A stretch of 64,000 bases of DNA from Trileptium ribeirensis. Its lineage: Eukaryota; Nematoda; Enoplea; Enoplida; Thoracostomopsidae. The translations under genes were made by a program, and so were the position numbers. Within the stretch, counting starts at the first letter, position 1. The number at the start of each line of letters is the position of its first letter. This document shows, piece after piece, positions 47,447-61,100 of the stretch. The stretch lies in the NCBI GenBank assembly GCA_030248225.1, contig JASANE010019435.1, positions 1-64,000 on the forward strand, written 5' to 3'. The notes beneath the pieces were generated by a model. It worked only from the letters and a program-made list of their open reading frames with translations, did no database searches and was not told where the DNA came from.

Positions 47447-47935
47447 CTAAAATGTCATCTAGCGAGGCCTCTCTATGGCAGTAAACCTTGTCAAGAAAAC
47501 CTCCTTTCTCATTTCATTCCTCAAAGCTCTGCAACAGCTCTTGACCTCACGGAAGGGTCAACATCATGCCCAGGAGCGTGCGAAAATGCTGAAACGACTT
47601 CCGAGGTGTCGGATGAGCCGCAGCAATCTTCAGCTATAACAACCACGGCAAGCAGTCGAATTGAAGGACCTCTCATTAGTGTAGGACAACCTTTCCCTAG
47701 ACACTAATAGGTCAGGCAGTGATCCGAAGCAGTGGGATATGGTGTGGTACGCAGGTCCATCTGCCATTTCACACAGGAGCAAAAATATCAACTGTTTACC
47801 CAATTCCGGAGCCTGAAACGACTTTTATGCTCCGGGTGCCAACCAGATACAGTCTAGGTGGAAAACGTACTTCAACGATTTAATATTCGGGTTCCATGAT
47901 ATTCTGGTTTTTAGCCTACGGTGAACAGAGATCGG
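47447..47935 (+). mobile_element. Possible Ty3/gypsy-like protease remnant, arm 2
   Basis: Inverted copy of 14560-15048. Small differences include loss of a few bases near 47699 and a Glu-to-Lys change in the TGAE motif. No longer coding. Confidence 0.38.
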
Positions 47936-48829
47936 GGATTACTCTGATGGGCGCGTTCTGTTTGAATCAAGAACCACTTTAGAGAACATTCTAAGTTCGA
48001 AGGTAACGGAACCCATGGAAAATTACAATGAACTAGTAGAGGTCTGCCGTGGCCATGCTTAGAACACTGTCATCTCTATGCCGTCGCATCCGCCGATCAG
48101 TTCACAAGCAAGGCACGCTTCGCCAGAAACAATTATTCAATTCACATACCTATGTTGGCCGTCAACCGAGGATTGAGATTTATTTGTAAACTAGCAACAA
48201 TGAATCCAGACCTGCTGCAGTGACCGCCGATGAGTAGTAACAATGTAATTGCGACAATCATTAGTCTAATCGGCTAATTACACACAAAATATAATGCTTT
48301 AAAAACGCTTATATACAATGCTTCATAAAAGTTTTTAATTTAAGAAATTGTATAAATTCTGAAAACAAAAAATTTAATTAAATACAAGTATATATCAATG
48401 AAAATGAACTAATAAAGTTGTGTAGAATAAATGAAAGGGACTCAATAAACTTATAATCTGGCGTCCCAGCTTTTCCAGATCCACTAGGCTGATCTCTCAT
48501 AGATAGCTCTTGGACAAGGCTCTTAATGAATCATTGCAAACAGTTATGTCGGTCGTTGATCTCAGATTGGCTCAGTAATACACTATATATGCCTAAATTA
48601 GAATCTCTATTGAATAATATCGTTACTATGTACAACCCAGCAATGGAACAATTACAACTAAAGTGTCGAACGAGCATTTCATAAATGAGAGTTACTTAGA
48701 AAAGCGTCGTAAGCTCTTAAAGTAATGAGCGGCGGTCGTTCACATTCGGTTTGTTATAAACCAGTCAGTTAATTTTTTTACGTTTGTCAACAAAAAGCGG
48801 TGGCTTGGAGACGCCCCTGGTTAATTTGT

Positions 48830-49037
48830 TTTTGTAACATGGTCACACAAATATATTTTGTCAATCACAATACAAAATGCCTCCTGATAGCACTGTCGCC
48901 ATTACGGCGTTAGAGCAATCAGGAGGCATTTTGTATTGTGACACTGTGACAAAATATATTTTCGTGACCATGTTACAAAAATATATTTAGTCATAGTGTC
49001 ACAATACAAAATGCCTCGGCGTTAGAGCAATCAAACC
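48830..49037. repeat. Hairpin repeat, arm 2, with 22-bp deletion
   Basis: Inverted copy of 13455-13682. At about 49015 it lacks about 22 bp of the outer unit: AAATGCCT is followed directly by CGGCGTTAGAGC. Confidence 0.8.
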
Positions 49038-52000
49038 ACGTGCTGATGAAATATAAAACAGGATCATGTAATGTCCTTTCTGTAACAGTAGGGGAGAAGG
49101 AACTTACAAACAGATTACAATAAAAGAAAATTTAAAGCTTATTTAGAAGCCCACCTTAAGCTTAGGCAAAATATCACGCGGTAGGAACGGGCACCGCGAA
49201 GTCGGCGGGGAAATAACACCTGTTGAGCTTGACACAATTGAAAAGGGAAAACCTGAGACGCTACGATAGGGACGACGAGTTACACATTAACATGATTCCA
49301 AAGATTACTGTTCAATTCAACAATTTTCACCCAATGTAGTATATATTTTTCGACAATCACTGCGTGTTTTCAAAGTTTCTACTGGCAAAATATCAGAAGG
49401 TAATTTTCATAAAATTCAGCAGTCGCATCATACAACAAAATTACGTTAATGTATTAGCATTATGGGTGTAACACACGGTTCTAAGAAAATCGTCATTGAT
49501 TGTTGTTACCTTTGATTAAGAAGCCGGTGCAAATATTCCCCGCATAAGTATAATCACAATATATAGGTTCACTCAAGCAGGGCTCGGTGAAGCTAAAAAG
49601 ACTAGCCTACCAGCCAACTGACGAACAACTTGTTCTTAGGTTCATAGTTTGAGGAATACAAATTAGACAAAAGTCAATTACGCATCGGCGTGCCGATTTA
49701 TATGATCAACACCGAAACACTATGTATCAGACCGCACCTAGAAGTTCAAGCTACGAAATCACAAAACGCTAAGTAGTAAAATTACAAAAACATGTTCCAT
49801 AAAAATTGTGTATAAACAAACAATCCATTGAAAGGTGGGCCCAAGTGAAGGTGATGGGTATGACGTTATATTCTTAAAAAAAGAACAGCTTAGTCCGGGG
49901 GTGGTCGGGGGCGGCAGCTACTCCCGACTCTCATAGTCTTAGGCGTCGTGTATGGGCTATATAAGGGTCTTAGCTTAGTGTTAGGAACACCGAGATACAT
50001 CTATATATTATTTTGAGATATATGACTACGTTTCTTTTCAAGAAGCTAAATATCCGAACATTCTTGCTAGAATAAGCAACATCAATCATCCGAAACAATA
50101 AATTCCAAATGAGATAACATTATCCAGCTGAACACCATGATTAGCTTTCAAGCCAATCATACCACATAGCAATAGGACATAGACCAAACGACTTGGCGCG
50201 GACGTTTTCAGCCGTTATAAACTGAGCGGCCCAAGTTAAGTTAAATATTAGCTAAACATAGCTTAATGTTGGGGATTGGGTCGAAGTAGTTATTTGACAT
50301 TAAGTATATACCTTACAATGACTATAACGACCGCAGTTTCGGCAAGACTTTAAAATACCGGAGATGGCGAAGCCCGCACATATATTAGTCACCCAAGCTT
50401 GTGTTTGGCCGTGTTCTTTAATAAAACTCAAAATTTCCACGGTGTCCTGCGACGCTATCTTACGTCCAACAAATATTTTAAAACTTTAAATTATTATCAT
50501 GCAATAAAATATAATAATAAACTCTTCTTGGTTAATTAACTTGGTATATAAAACACAATTTTACAAGACTTGTATACTATTAAAATCTTGGTGAGACTAA
50601 TAATAAAGGCATGATACCATACGTATATATGTGTGCAAATGGCTTTGACTATTTCAGAGTAACTCTGTGACAAATTCGAATCAATGCATATATATTCATA
50701 AAACCCTAAAAACAACGAAAACAGACTCCAATAAAATTGTTGATATAAACACAGTGCACGACAACGAACAAGCTCCCTGCATTCGCGTATGTTAGCTGTC
50801 AACCAGTCGACAAATCATATACACATGTGAGTAGCCAGGGTGGAGAGAGACAGCGGATGCGGGGACTAGACCTTTTCTTTTCATTCGCCTTTCCATTGTG
50901 TTGTGCCTTTGTCAGGTCGTCGAAAGACTGCTTCATAAAGATTAACTGCATCACAAATGTTTCTATATCATCTCAACTCAAATGTCAGTGGGACTAGATG
51001 TGCCCACCCCTCCCCTTTCCATAAGTCCAGGCGACTCCTCTGCATAAACATCAGAAGCATAATTGTTTATTAACTCACTGTTGCTACTCGCAACCGCCTA
51101 AAATCGCCCAAGCCTCGTGGATAAACAAACTCGACATTGAGCCTATTAGCTCAATCTTAGACGATATAAAACACATAAATTATACCCTGTTCGCCGTAGT
51201 AAACAGACTTTATATATGTGGCACGCAAAAGCCAAACACTAAATTTTTAGGGTGGTTGGTTGTAAAATTTTATGATCCCAACACATTACATACTGCAAAT
51301 GATGCTCCAATCTATGTATTCGAATGTTGTAATGAATTACATTAATGCATTTTTATGTTGTAAATGTATATCAACATTCACATGTATATATTAATAAAAG
51401 AATCAGCATCATATATAACATGAATAAATATCACTCGTCTGACTACAAGATGCTGGGACCGTTGGGAAACATAGCATTTATCGAATGACCAGCTCAAACC
51501 ACTAACAATGATTAAATCCAAAACGTAAACAATCATTGATCAAGGTAGATTTAAACCTTAAAATTTTGAAATATGTCAGAACCCTAATTAGATATATCCC
51601 TGGTGTTTACTGGTTTTCTATTTTAATTTTTTCAAATAAAACATCGTACAAAAACGTTGAAATCATGGGTGTCGATAGGATGTAGGGTGTAACCCCCATC
51701 CGCTAAGGGTGGGTCCTTAAGCCAAAGCTATCTCTGAGGGCGCCAGCGGCCGCCGCGCGTAAACAATTTTTTAGCGGAAGTGGAGTAAAACTTGCAGAAA
51801 AAACTGGGTTTTAATTGGCTTAAACTTGGTTTAAATTTAAAAAGGGGAAATAAAAAAACTTCTTTGGAAACGATTAGTGGAAATTTTAGCAAAACTGGGG
51901 AAATTCCTAAAAAAAATTTTAACAATTCACAACCGGTCCGCCCACATCTACCCCTTATGACCTGACGCACCGTCAACACGTATGGTTTAATTTGTTGCTA

Positions 52001-52277
52001 TACTTGCAAACATTTATGTATTATTTTATGTAATAAATTTTAGGTGTTAAGCGATGTTCAACAATAAATGTTATTTATTGCAGATATATTTGCGTTCATC
52101 AATTCAGTCTGATATTCGGAAAGGAAATAATTTCGTCTGTATTTCAACAATAGGATCTTACAAAATCAAAGCATAGTACTTAATTCATTAAGATACTACA
52201 CTCTGTAAAGTAAATCTCGAATAGTTAGCAAATGTGTTTGATTAAAAAAACAATACAACAAGAAGAAGGATCAGAAT

Positions 52278-52775
52278 CTACTCTTTACATCTGATTAATT
52301 GTGTCTCGCGTGTTAGAGATAACTGTCAAAATTAATCTTACATATAGAAGTTTCTTAAAATCTTTAGAACTGGGTGTGGTGAACAGTGAGACATTATCTA
52401 CCGTTACTGGTAGCAAATTCTATATGTTAACTGTACGATTGGCAAAGCTGTATTTTCGAATTGTGCGAAATTCGGGTTTACGGAGGTTTAGCATGTAACC
52501 CTTGTGTTAACATTGTGCGATAATTCGAAAATAGAGCTACTATAAGGGTATATAAGTCAGAATTTAGGCATTTGCAAAGTTATAACAAGATTAGCCTTTA
52601 GCTGGCGAGGTCCTAGTGACTCTAAAACAGTATGTGTGAGGGGTTCTCGATTGCTGCACCAATCTACTCCAAGGCGTTTCACAAAATAATCCATCGGCGG
52701 GATGAAATAACGCTGCGCATGTTGCAGTTTATCAATAGAAGAGAGTAGAAGGTGACCAAACTTGAGACCCATTAT
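52278..52775 (-). mobile_element. LINE C-terminal fragment, arm 2
   Basis: Inverted copy of 9719-10215. Here KLQHAQRYFIPPMDYFVKRL continues into LGVDWCSNREPL in one frame, so this copy keeps a longer open stretch than arm 1 at this spot. This is one of the few places where arm 2 reads better. Confidence 0.75.
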
Positions 52776-53679
52776 TCTAGGATTAGTCGAACATAAGATT
52801 TATGACATTAACATGTTGTCCCCATCGCAAGTTAAGAAAACTGCGAAAATAAAATGCATATGAATAACGCGATAGACTTCGGCTATTACAGAATTAACGT
52901 AGTTGGTGAATTGTAAATTACAGAACATCCCTACCATTTTTCGTAGCAAAATTCCAAACGGTGATGAAGGTAACAGGTCTTTTCCGTTAGCCCTCCCCCT
53001 GACCGAAATTGATTAGTTTCGAAGATACAGTCGTAATATTGTCGATAAGCTGGTTCTAAAAAAATCTTTTTAATTTTTAATATTTTCAATTTTTTTTCTT
53101 TCCCAATGGTCTCCTCTCGGTACCGAAAATTGTCACAAAAATATTTTGTCGATCAATGCAGAAGTTTATATATCATTCGAACCACATATTGGAGCTGAGA
53201 GAGTGATCATACAATTTGTTCACGGATAAACGACTAAGGTTTAGGCAAAAATTTATTTATTAAAAACGAAAAAAACCCGAAAATGGTAGAAAACTGGATA
53301 TCCGAAATGCATATTTTCTGAACCGCTTCAGCGAAATGAGTCGAATGGCACCAATATTTCCTCTGCATCTGAAAATTGACAGATTTCGGGTTGCGAGGTC
53401 TCCTAGGAAAGACCCATTCGCACGATATATATTTGTAAGAAATAGCAAAATACATACAGTATCTAATCTTTAATGTTTTCTATATAATGCTAAATCTGAA
53501 ACATATATTGCATTTTTCGATATCAAAATACCTGGAATAAAAAATTTTATTGAACAGAAGCGTCCAAAAAATGTCCGTTACATAAAACCATAAATGTATT
53601 TTGAAGCACTACCATTGTAAGAATATTGTATTCCACAAATTTGTTAGAAATAAATAAGAGCTAATTTTAATTGAAAATT

Positions 53680-54055
53680 GAGGTGGTTGTAGACAACCCA
53701 TATACAATTAAATTCATTAAATACAACCCATGCACCATAAATACAATCGGCCTACTGAAATCTTGCTAGACTACGTTTATGATAAGGCTGACGGGAGTCC
53801 AAGACTTGTAGAACTACAGATTCACTATTAAGGTTATTACTCCTTCGTTTTCGTGCTATGTTGGCTGAAGTGATGTTATTTTTATATAAAAGGGGTTATC
53901 ATTTCACCTACCCCATTATTTGAATACAATCAGCCTATTGAAATCTTGCTAGACTACATTTAAGATAAGGCTGACGTAAGTCCAAGACTTGTAGAAATAC
54001 GGATTCACTGTTACAGTTTTACTGCTACGTTTTTGTCCTATGTTGGCTGAAGTGA
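53680..54055. repeat. Tandem duplication, arm 2
   Basis: Inverted copy of 8438-8812, with the same two units recognisable by CCTATGTTGGCTGAAGTGAT at the unit ends. Confidence 0.8.
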
Positions 54056-54274
54056 TACTATTTTCGTATATACGATAATACGTATTACCCCCAACTATTG
54101 CTAGAGGGTACTAAAACCAGGGATATGGCATGCTACAAAGAAATATCATAATAAAAGCAGACTTGTATCAAAGCCAAAAACTACGAATTGTTATGTAAAA
54201 AACATGTCCTCAAATTTTATCAAATATATCTGTAAATATCGCTTCAAATTGTCAACTATTCTACAGTATTTTAT

Positions 54275-54647
54275 CCGTATTATCAAGAGTACATTAGGGA
54301 AGAGTATGACACTACCCTGCACTCACATGTAAACCCGTGTTTAATGACATGGACGTTTTCGGCCTGAGCCCCCCCCCCCCGTTTTTTGTGGGCTTATTAG
54401 ATGCATACCCCCCCCAGAAATTGGGGTCCGACATGCCCAGAAACTGGGGAGAGGGTGTCAGGCCGAAAACCCCCGCGTCATCAAACGCCGGGTTTACGTG
54501 TGAGTGCAGGAACGTGTCATACTGTTTCCCTAATGCGCTCTTCGTATTAATACCAAAAGTGCATTAGAAAAGACGTCAAACACGGGTTAACATATGAGCA
54601 TCCAAGAAAGTGCCATACTCTTCTCCAATGCACTCTTGCTAATACTC
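54275..54647. repeat. Foldback element and partial terminus, arm 2
   Basis: Mirror of 7843-8215. The C-run in the centre differs in length from the G-run in arm 1, and the terminal copy near 54560-54640 is also present. Confidence 0.78.
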
Positions 54648-57139
54648 ATACGCTAAATTTCACGAAAGTGTTTGCTTAAAAATAGAGCCACTAAAATTTA
54701 AAACCAGAAGAACTGAAAAAATCGATGAGCCCACAAACTAAGGTTCAGGACCCGGACACCAGCGCAGTTTTAGCTGCGTGGCCTCACACATGCTGCGGTC
54801 AACTACACAAATCGATCTGACGAGTACACGTTTGAGAAAACATTGCGCAACTGTAAACCGGAGCTATATACTAACTAAAACTGGACGGGCAGCTTCGCCA
54901 ATACCCGACGGCCCTGGTCCAGCACAAAAACCATTCGACGAAACAGCTGCTGCATAAAGCCTCGGGCCGAGCAGAGAAACTCAAGATAGCCAGAACAAAA
55001 ATAAATTTTGCCTGTTGGTAACTCGGAGAAAAATGCGGCACAAATTTATTTTAAAATTTATAAAGACTGCATGGTCAAAGTCGCCAAGAGCCAATTAAAC
55101 AGAAAGCTAACAACAACAGCAGCAATATTGTGAAGGCGCTCAGTGAAAAGGAGGACTACCTAAACTAAGATTAGTTTAGCTATCAATTAATATGCAAAAG
55201 ACTGAAAATGTATGACCTCTATTTCTGCATTTACTCAAAGTAAGAGATCAGTCGTGTTGTCTAAAAAAACTGACGGTTCTGTTTGTATCTGGTGTCCCCC
55301 GCAATTTTCGTTCATAACTGGCAAGTTTACAAAACTGACTGTGACTGACGATGTTTGATTCTGGTGTTTATTTCAAATTTTCGATTTAACAACAATTGAG
55401 GGTTTGTTATTATTATAAGCAGTAGATTGATGTATTTAGAATTTTCATTTGGGGGAGGTATGTTCGAGTTATGCGACTTAGTAATGGTATAAAACATCTT
55501 TATGTTGCATATGTATTGTCTGATGGATCTATCAATACCAGCGGGTACCCTTGATGATTTTTGAAACTTCGAAACATTTGGGGGTATGTCCCAATGTCCC
55601 CCCTTGAATATGCCAGTGAAGCCCTAGTAGCAATTTAGTTGTTACTGCTGCTGACACAAATACGGCTATGCCTGTCACTGTCGCATACGCAGCGTGTCCT
55701 GTAATGAAGACTCTTGATGTGTCCAGTTTCTGTTGAGTGAGGTACAAGACTCACTCAAATAACAAAAATAAAAAAGACGACCATAATATTGCAGCACTTC
55801 ACCAAGAACAAAACAGAATCCATAATACTAATTGGTGTTGAAAGACAAAATCGTGAGTGAGTCTCGAAAAATGTGATGCTACTGCTGTTATTATTTAGGC
55901 ACTAAAGTCTCAAAATTAATTAAATTTATTCGTAGCTAAAGTCGCCAACAATTTCAGCTCTAGGCTTTAGTGTCTGATGCAACGCCAATATATATACCCT
56001 TACTAAAAGTGTACTTTGACAGCAAGCTGCTGTTGGTAATTAATTGTTGTGGTCACACGAATACAGAAATATATATATTTTCCGCATAAAACTAAAGCGC
56101 GCTTTTGACGCAAAACAAAAGCAATGTGAATTTAAAAGTCAGTAAAGTTCCAAGTGATAAAACAATAAAAGAAAAACAAGGAAATCGCGACTCTTTGCCT
56201 AATTTCAGCCACGAGACGTAATACGATTGGAAGTCATGGAGCTGAACATCTGTATCTCTGTATGCTGATTAGTAGACACTGGAGGGCTCTAGCATGCTCT
56301 AGACGACCGATAGACTTCAAGCTATCTGATCGAGGAAGATCAAAATGTTATCGCCAATGTACCTTCTCTGGATCTTGTGAAGGCAACTTTTAACATAACT
56401 CTGAAGGTCATTTACCCATCTCCACGACAACCCTAAAACGGTGTCACGAAGAAAAGTTATATACATCTCTCCTATACGAGTTTCGAAAGGCAACCTATAA
56501 CGGTCTAAACCATTGTATGTTTTCTGTTGATTAGGAATCAGTGCTTTGTAGCGCTTTTACGCATGAGAAAAGGACGGCTTCAGCAGAAATTTTATCTCAT
56601 GATTGCGACCAATTTATACTTCTAAATTAGCAACTTGTAAGACAAAACTGCAAAATATATTTGTGATTTGTTAAGAAATATACCAAAACTCTAGTGAATA
56701 GGAAAACTTTCGTAGGAATTCACTGCGTACAAAAATTATAGTAATAAATGTTCAAAAGCAATACTCTCGTATCAAAAATTTTTTGAACAAAAAATTTAAT
56801 AAATTCGGTAAATCTATGCAAAGTTTTTAAATATGTTATCTAAATCTTCCTTAGCTAAATCCGGAGTATATGTGCTGCTCGTCGAAATCAGGCTTGAAAT
56901 TTTTCGCCGAAACAAAAGTAAAAAAGTCTCTTGGCAGTATTTTTTCTAGTGTTTGTTAACGATGATAGGAGCATTCCGGTTATCGAGCAAATCGTTAACA
57001 CAATGCCAACTATAGGTTGACTGTTTTCGCGCCGCAAATTGCCCATAAACACCATTGCAAGATAAAGGAAAGTGTAATCACTGTCCTGACGGTTTTTCGG
57101 ATATGTTGTATGCCAAACAAAAAGTTCAGTTTAGTTAGC

Positions 57140-58140
57140 TCACATCATTGAACAAAGCTTAAACGGTGCCTAAAGCCTAGTTGTCGCCTGACGCATTGGC
57201 TGTTTTTAAGAAAGGACACACTTTCAAAAACCCGAACTATAGACTTATTTTGCCAACATCTAATCTTTATAAACTCATGAAGTATATATTATGAACGAGT
57301 CCTTGGTTAACCATTTAAGATCAAACAAGATATTAAGCGAAAAAATCAGCATGAAGTTTTTTAGCGCCAAAATCTACAAATATGCAGCTCTTACAATGTC
57401 TTAACGACTGAAGATTGAACGATTGACTGTGGACAACCGGTTAACATTGCTTATATTGATTATACTAAAGCGTTCGATACCATATTTGATGAGAAACCGT
57501 TGTATAAAATTAATAAATTTGGTGTAACAGAACACGTTCATCATTGGGTAGCTGCTTCTTTCATTCAAAGTAAAAATTGTATATCAGTTCTCCTACACTT
57601 TTGTAGTCAGATCAAGTGTACCGAAGGAAGCGGTTGTACCTAAACATATTCTTCATGTATATATATATATAAATAAATGATATTATGAATAATATTAATA
57701 TAAAATCTTTGCAGACGATGTTAAATTCTACAGCTGTGCCCCAACTTTCCAATCTGACCAGCTAAGAGAAAATATGCAATTATCGCTTGACAACGTGAAA
57801 GTTTAGACACGTGGCGGGAACCGGACAATTCGTATCCGGACAACTCGTAGCGTGAACAACTAGTGCATTTGATTTGCAAATGTTTTTCAAATGTTTGTGC
57901 AATTACTATGATTTAGACATGAATGACTTTTTCGTTGGTCGCAGTCAAATACGAGAGGTGATATGTTTAAGTTATACGAGCCGAACGAATAAACGCGTCA
58001 AAACATTTTTCTCAGCCCGCGTAATAGACGCGTGGAATTCACGTTCAAGACTTTATTGGCAATAATTATGCTTTGGTCTTAGCCAAAGATCCGAGTGCGT
58101 TTCGAAAACCCTTAAAACTGGAACACTTTTTCAGGTATAT
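57140..58140 (+). mobile_element. Decayed LINE reverse transcriptase, arm 2
   Basis: Mirror of the 4350-5350 fragment. Read on the plus strand: AVFKKGHTF near 57197, YIDYTKAFDT near 57440, ADDVKFY near 57712 and the tail SARVIDAWNSRSRLYW near 58010. Several frames and stops. Confidence 0.85.
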
Positions 58141-61100
58141 ACTTAAATTTGATTAAAGCTTTAACTCAAATGTAAGTGGGAGGTATTCACTCCCTTTCTG
58201 TTTTATTTATTGGTTTGCTGCAAAAACCAAAGAGTGATCATTTCTTGTGTATTACTGGTAAATTACTTAACATTGTATTTCATGCAGTAAACTATGTTCT
58301 TGCAACTGATAACATCATGACCTCATAACTTGGATTAAAACTTCTTATGCAGATGGCTGGAATCGGTAACCAATACAAACGTATCATATAAAGACAGCAC
58401 TAACATTAGAACAACTTCCGAACGATAAATTCGGTGATACAACACTACTAAAAGTCATAGTAGTATGTACGTACGCGGATACCACTGGGGTGCATCAAGC
58501 ACTGGGGCGGGGGCATTGACATACGCACACAAACGTGAAATATATACGGAAAAATTGAAAAATTTAGTTAGATAGTAATCGAAAAATTTCAGTAACAAAC
58601 AGACCTCCATGTAAGAAAAATTCTGCAAAACCGCTTACCCCGTTAGAGATTTCTGGATCCGAGCTTAGCAGATACCTACATTACACGCCTGTCCGGTCGG
58701 TCTATGGTGTCTAGTTGTAATGCAAACACAACGATAAAATAAAACCAATTCATCATCACTGAAAACTGATATTTTACGTCATCGTTTGCACTCGTGCAAA
58801 AGTGACAAGAACAAAATAATAATATTCGATAGATTTGACTGACACAAGTTTTAAATTCTTCACTCAAAATCTGGCGCAAATTCTTTCTAAATATGTCTAT
58901 GAATCTTTTAGAACTCGTTAAATATAAAATTGTGGTACATAATGAAGCTACCAATGAAAATGATATTCTTAGTGGTACTATGCCGAATCTCACTGTGTCA
59001 AATATTTGCCACCAATCACCGAAACGGCGAAATCTCAAATTAGCAGGGTCTCCAATAAACACTGGGGTTCCTCCAACAATGATCGCCTCGAAAAGGCATC
59101 AGTTGGATATCGGAAACAATCATTCATGCACAGGATTTACATTTGGCGAGTAGGAGAAAGTTCAGGGTTTAAATTTAGAATTTGAGGGAGGGGACGGAAA
59201 TAATTCTTTTTTCAATTTCATTCTTTAATCCATGTCATAAGCTAAATTTCGAAAATGATTGGCGGTACAGCCATGATCAGGAAACCTCCGCCATCAACTA
59301 CATTTACAGCAAACCAGGACGGCATTCATTTGTTTTGACGTTCTGAGTCCGCATGTGCAAACAAACTGCATCACCACTCCTGTGCAAAGTCCGCTTGTGA
59401 GTATCCACTAAATATGTTGGAAAACGTTACAGAATGGAAGGGGTATTTATGTACGGCCTTCAGTGGAAGTGGTGAAGCAGAGTATACTTAGATTTGAGTA
59501 ATGAAAAATGAATAAACCGTACGTTGACAAATCTTAATAGATAAGCCCAAAAATGCCATCTGATGCTTGCAGGCACCCGCAAATGGGGCAGGAGGCTACT
59601 TCCCCTCCAAAAACGAAGTTGGAGGGTCTGCTCGTCGTTCTGTCTCTCTGAAAAATAAACGTAGATGATGGTTTCTGCTTATGAATGAGCATTGTATACC
59701 AGGAATGAAGCTTATTTTATTTATGTGTTCCGGTGTTAGCCTGCCTGATTCGAAATAATTCCCGGGCGTCGGCGTGTGTGGGATTTCAAACTCTGAACCC
59801 AACGATCCCTGTTCAGCAACTAGTGCATATTTATGTCATTGTATAATTTTGTAGACATGCGAAGGGGATAGGGCTGTTACCATGATCGAAATTTTTTCAA
59901 CTGTCCCTAATTTTCCTCAATTATTCTGTAAAATTTATGTGATTTCGCACGTAAATTAAATTTTCCGCGCGCCTGTGGTAAATATGCATTGAAGGTCTGA
60001 CCCTTAGAAATGTATCAAGCGAAAGTAACTATCGAAAATGTGTTTGGTTTGATTTATTTACTGTACAATCAACATTTTTCATGAAAAGTAAATACTTTAA
60101 CACGTAAAAGTCCAATAAAACAACAGCTATTTGCCTTATTTCAAAAAAGAATTGGTGACAGCCTTAATGCCTTAAGAAAATTCAGGGAGCACTAGCTTCA
60201 TTGCAAGGCTTTACAACTGGCAATCTCTGTTCCGAAATGTATGTATATACTGGGTTCTCCAAATTGGGGAGAGGAGTAGGGGCCAGGCAAAAACGGGGTA
60301 CCACCGGTTCGTGCCCTGTGACAAATTAGAGCCCCATCCGGTTCATCGCCTCATAGAAGTTTTTAATGGTAAATTTTAAAGATACAACGACAATTTTGGT
60401 AGCATTGGACTCAGCTTAACGAGATAGCTCAGAAAATATATATTAGTTATGAAATTATTTATGGCGGGTTTTATAACATTTAGTTCGATTGTTTGGGGTC
60501 CATTAGTCCCCATTGGTACCCAAAATTTTAGGAAAGAAATTTCTCGATAAACGTATAATTTTATATACTATAAGAGCCATATTGCCGAACTTAGTCGAAT
60601 AGTGTAAAAATTAACTTAATCGCTTACTTGGTTAACGACTTAGACTTTAGGCTTAAGGTATAACCGAAAAGGCCCAGCTTTCCGTCCGCCTTGACCTTGA
60701 TATTTACAATATCCACGCTACCACGGCACTGGATGCAGTTCGCTTTGCATTACGATCAACAAAAACTAAACTTCCATAATCGCTGTCAGTTATGACAAAG
60801 CGACAGTGTTAAATCGAGGACAGGGCCCAAAAATTTTTCACAGAAACAAACGCGAAAACAATGAAACGAACACGTAATATTCATGAAACAATAAGTCCAT
60901 CGATACATAATTTTTTTAATTTTGGCACGAAAACATAAACAACTACATGTGTTTCACAAAGATATTCAAGCCCAGTAAATATTAATATCGATCGACAGAT
61001 TGACGCCAAATTACCCGAAGAAAAACCTCCCGAACAGCTGCCTTCTGCCAAGCTGAACGGCTTGCTGTTCACTGTATATCTAAAAGAAATCGACTAGTCA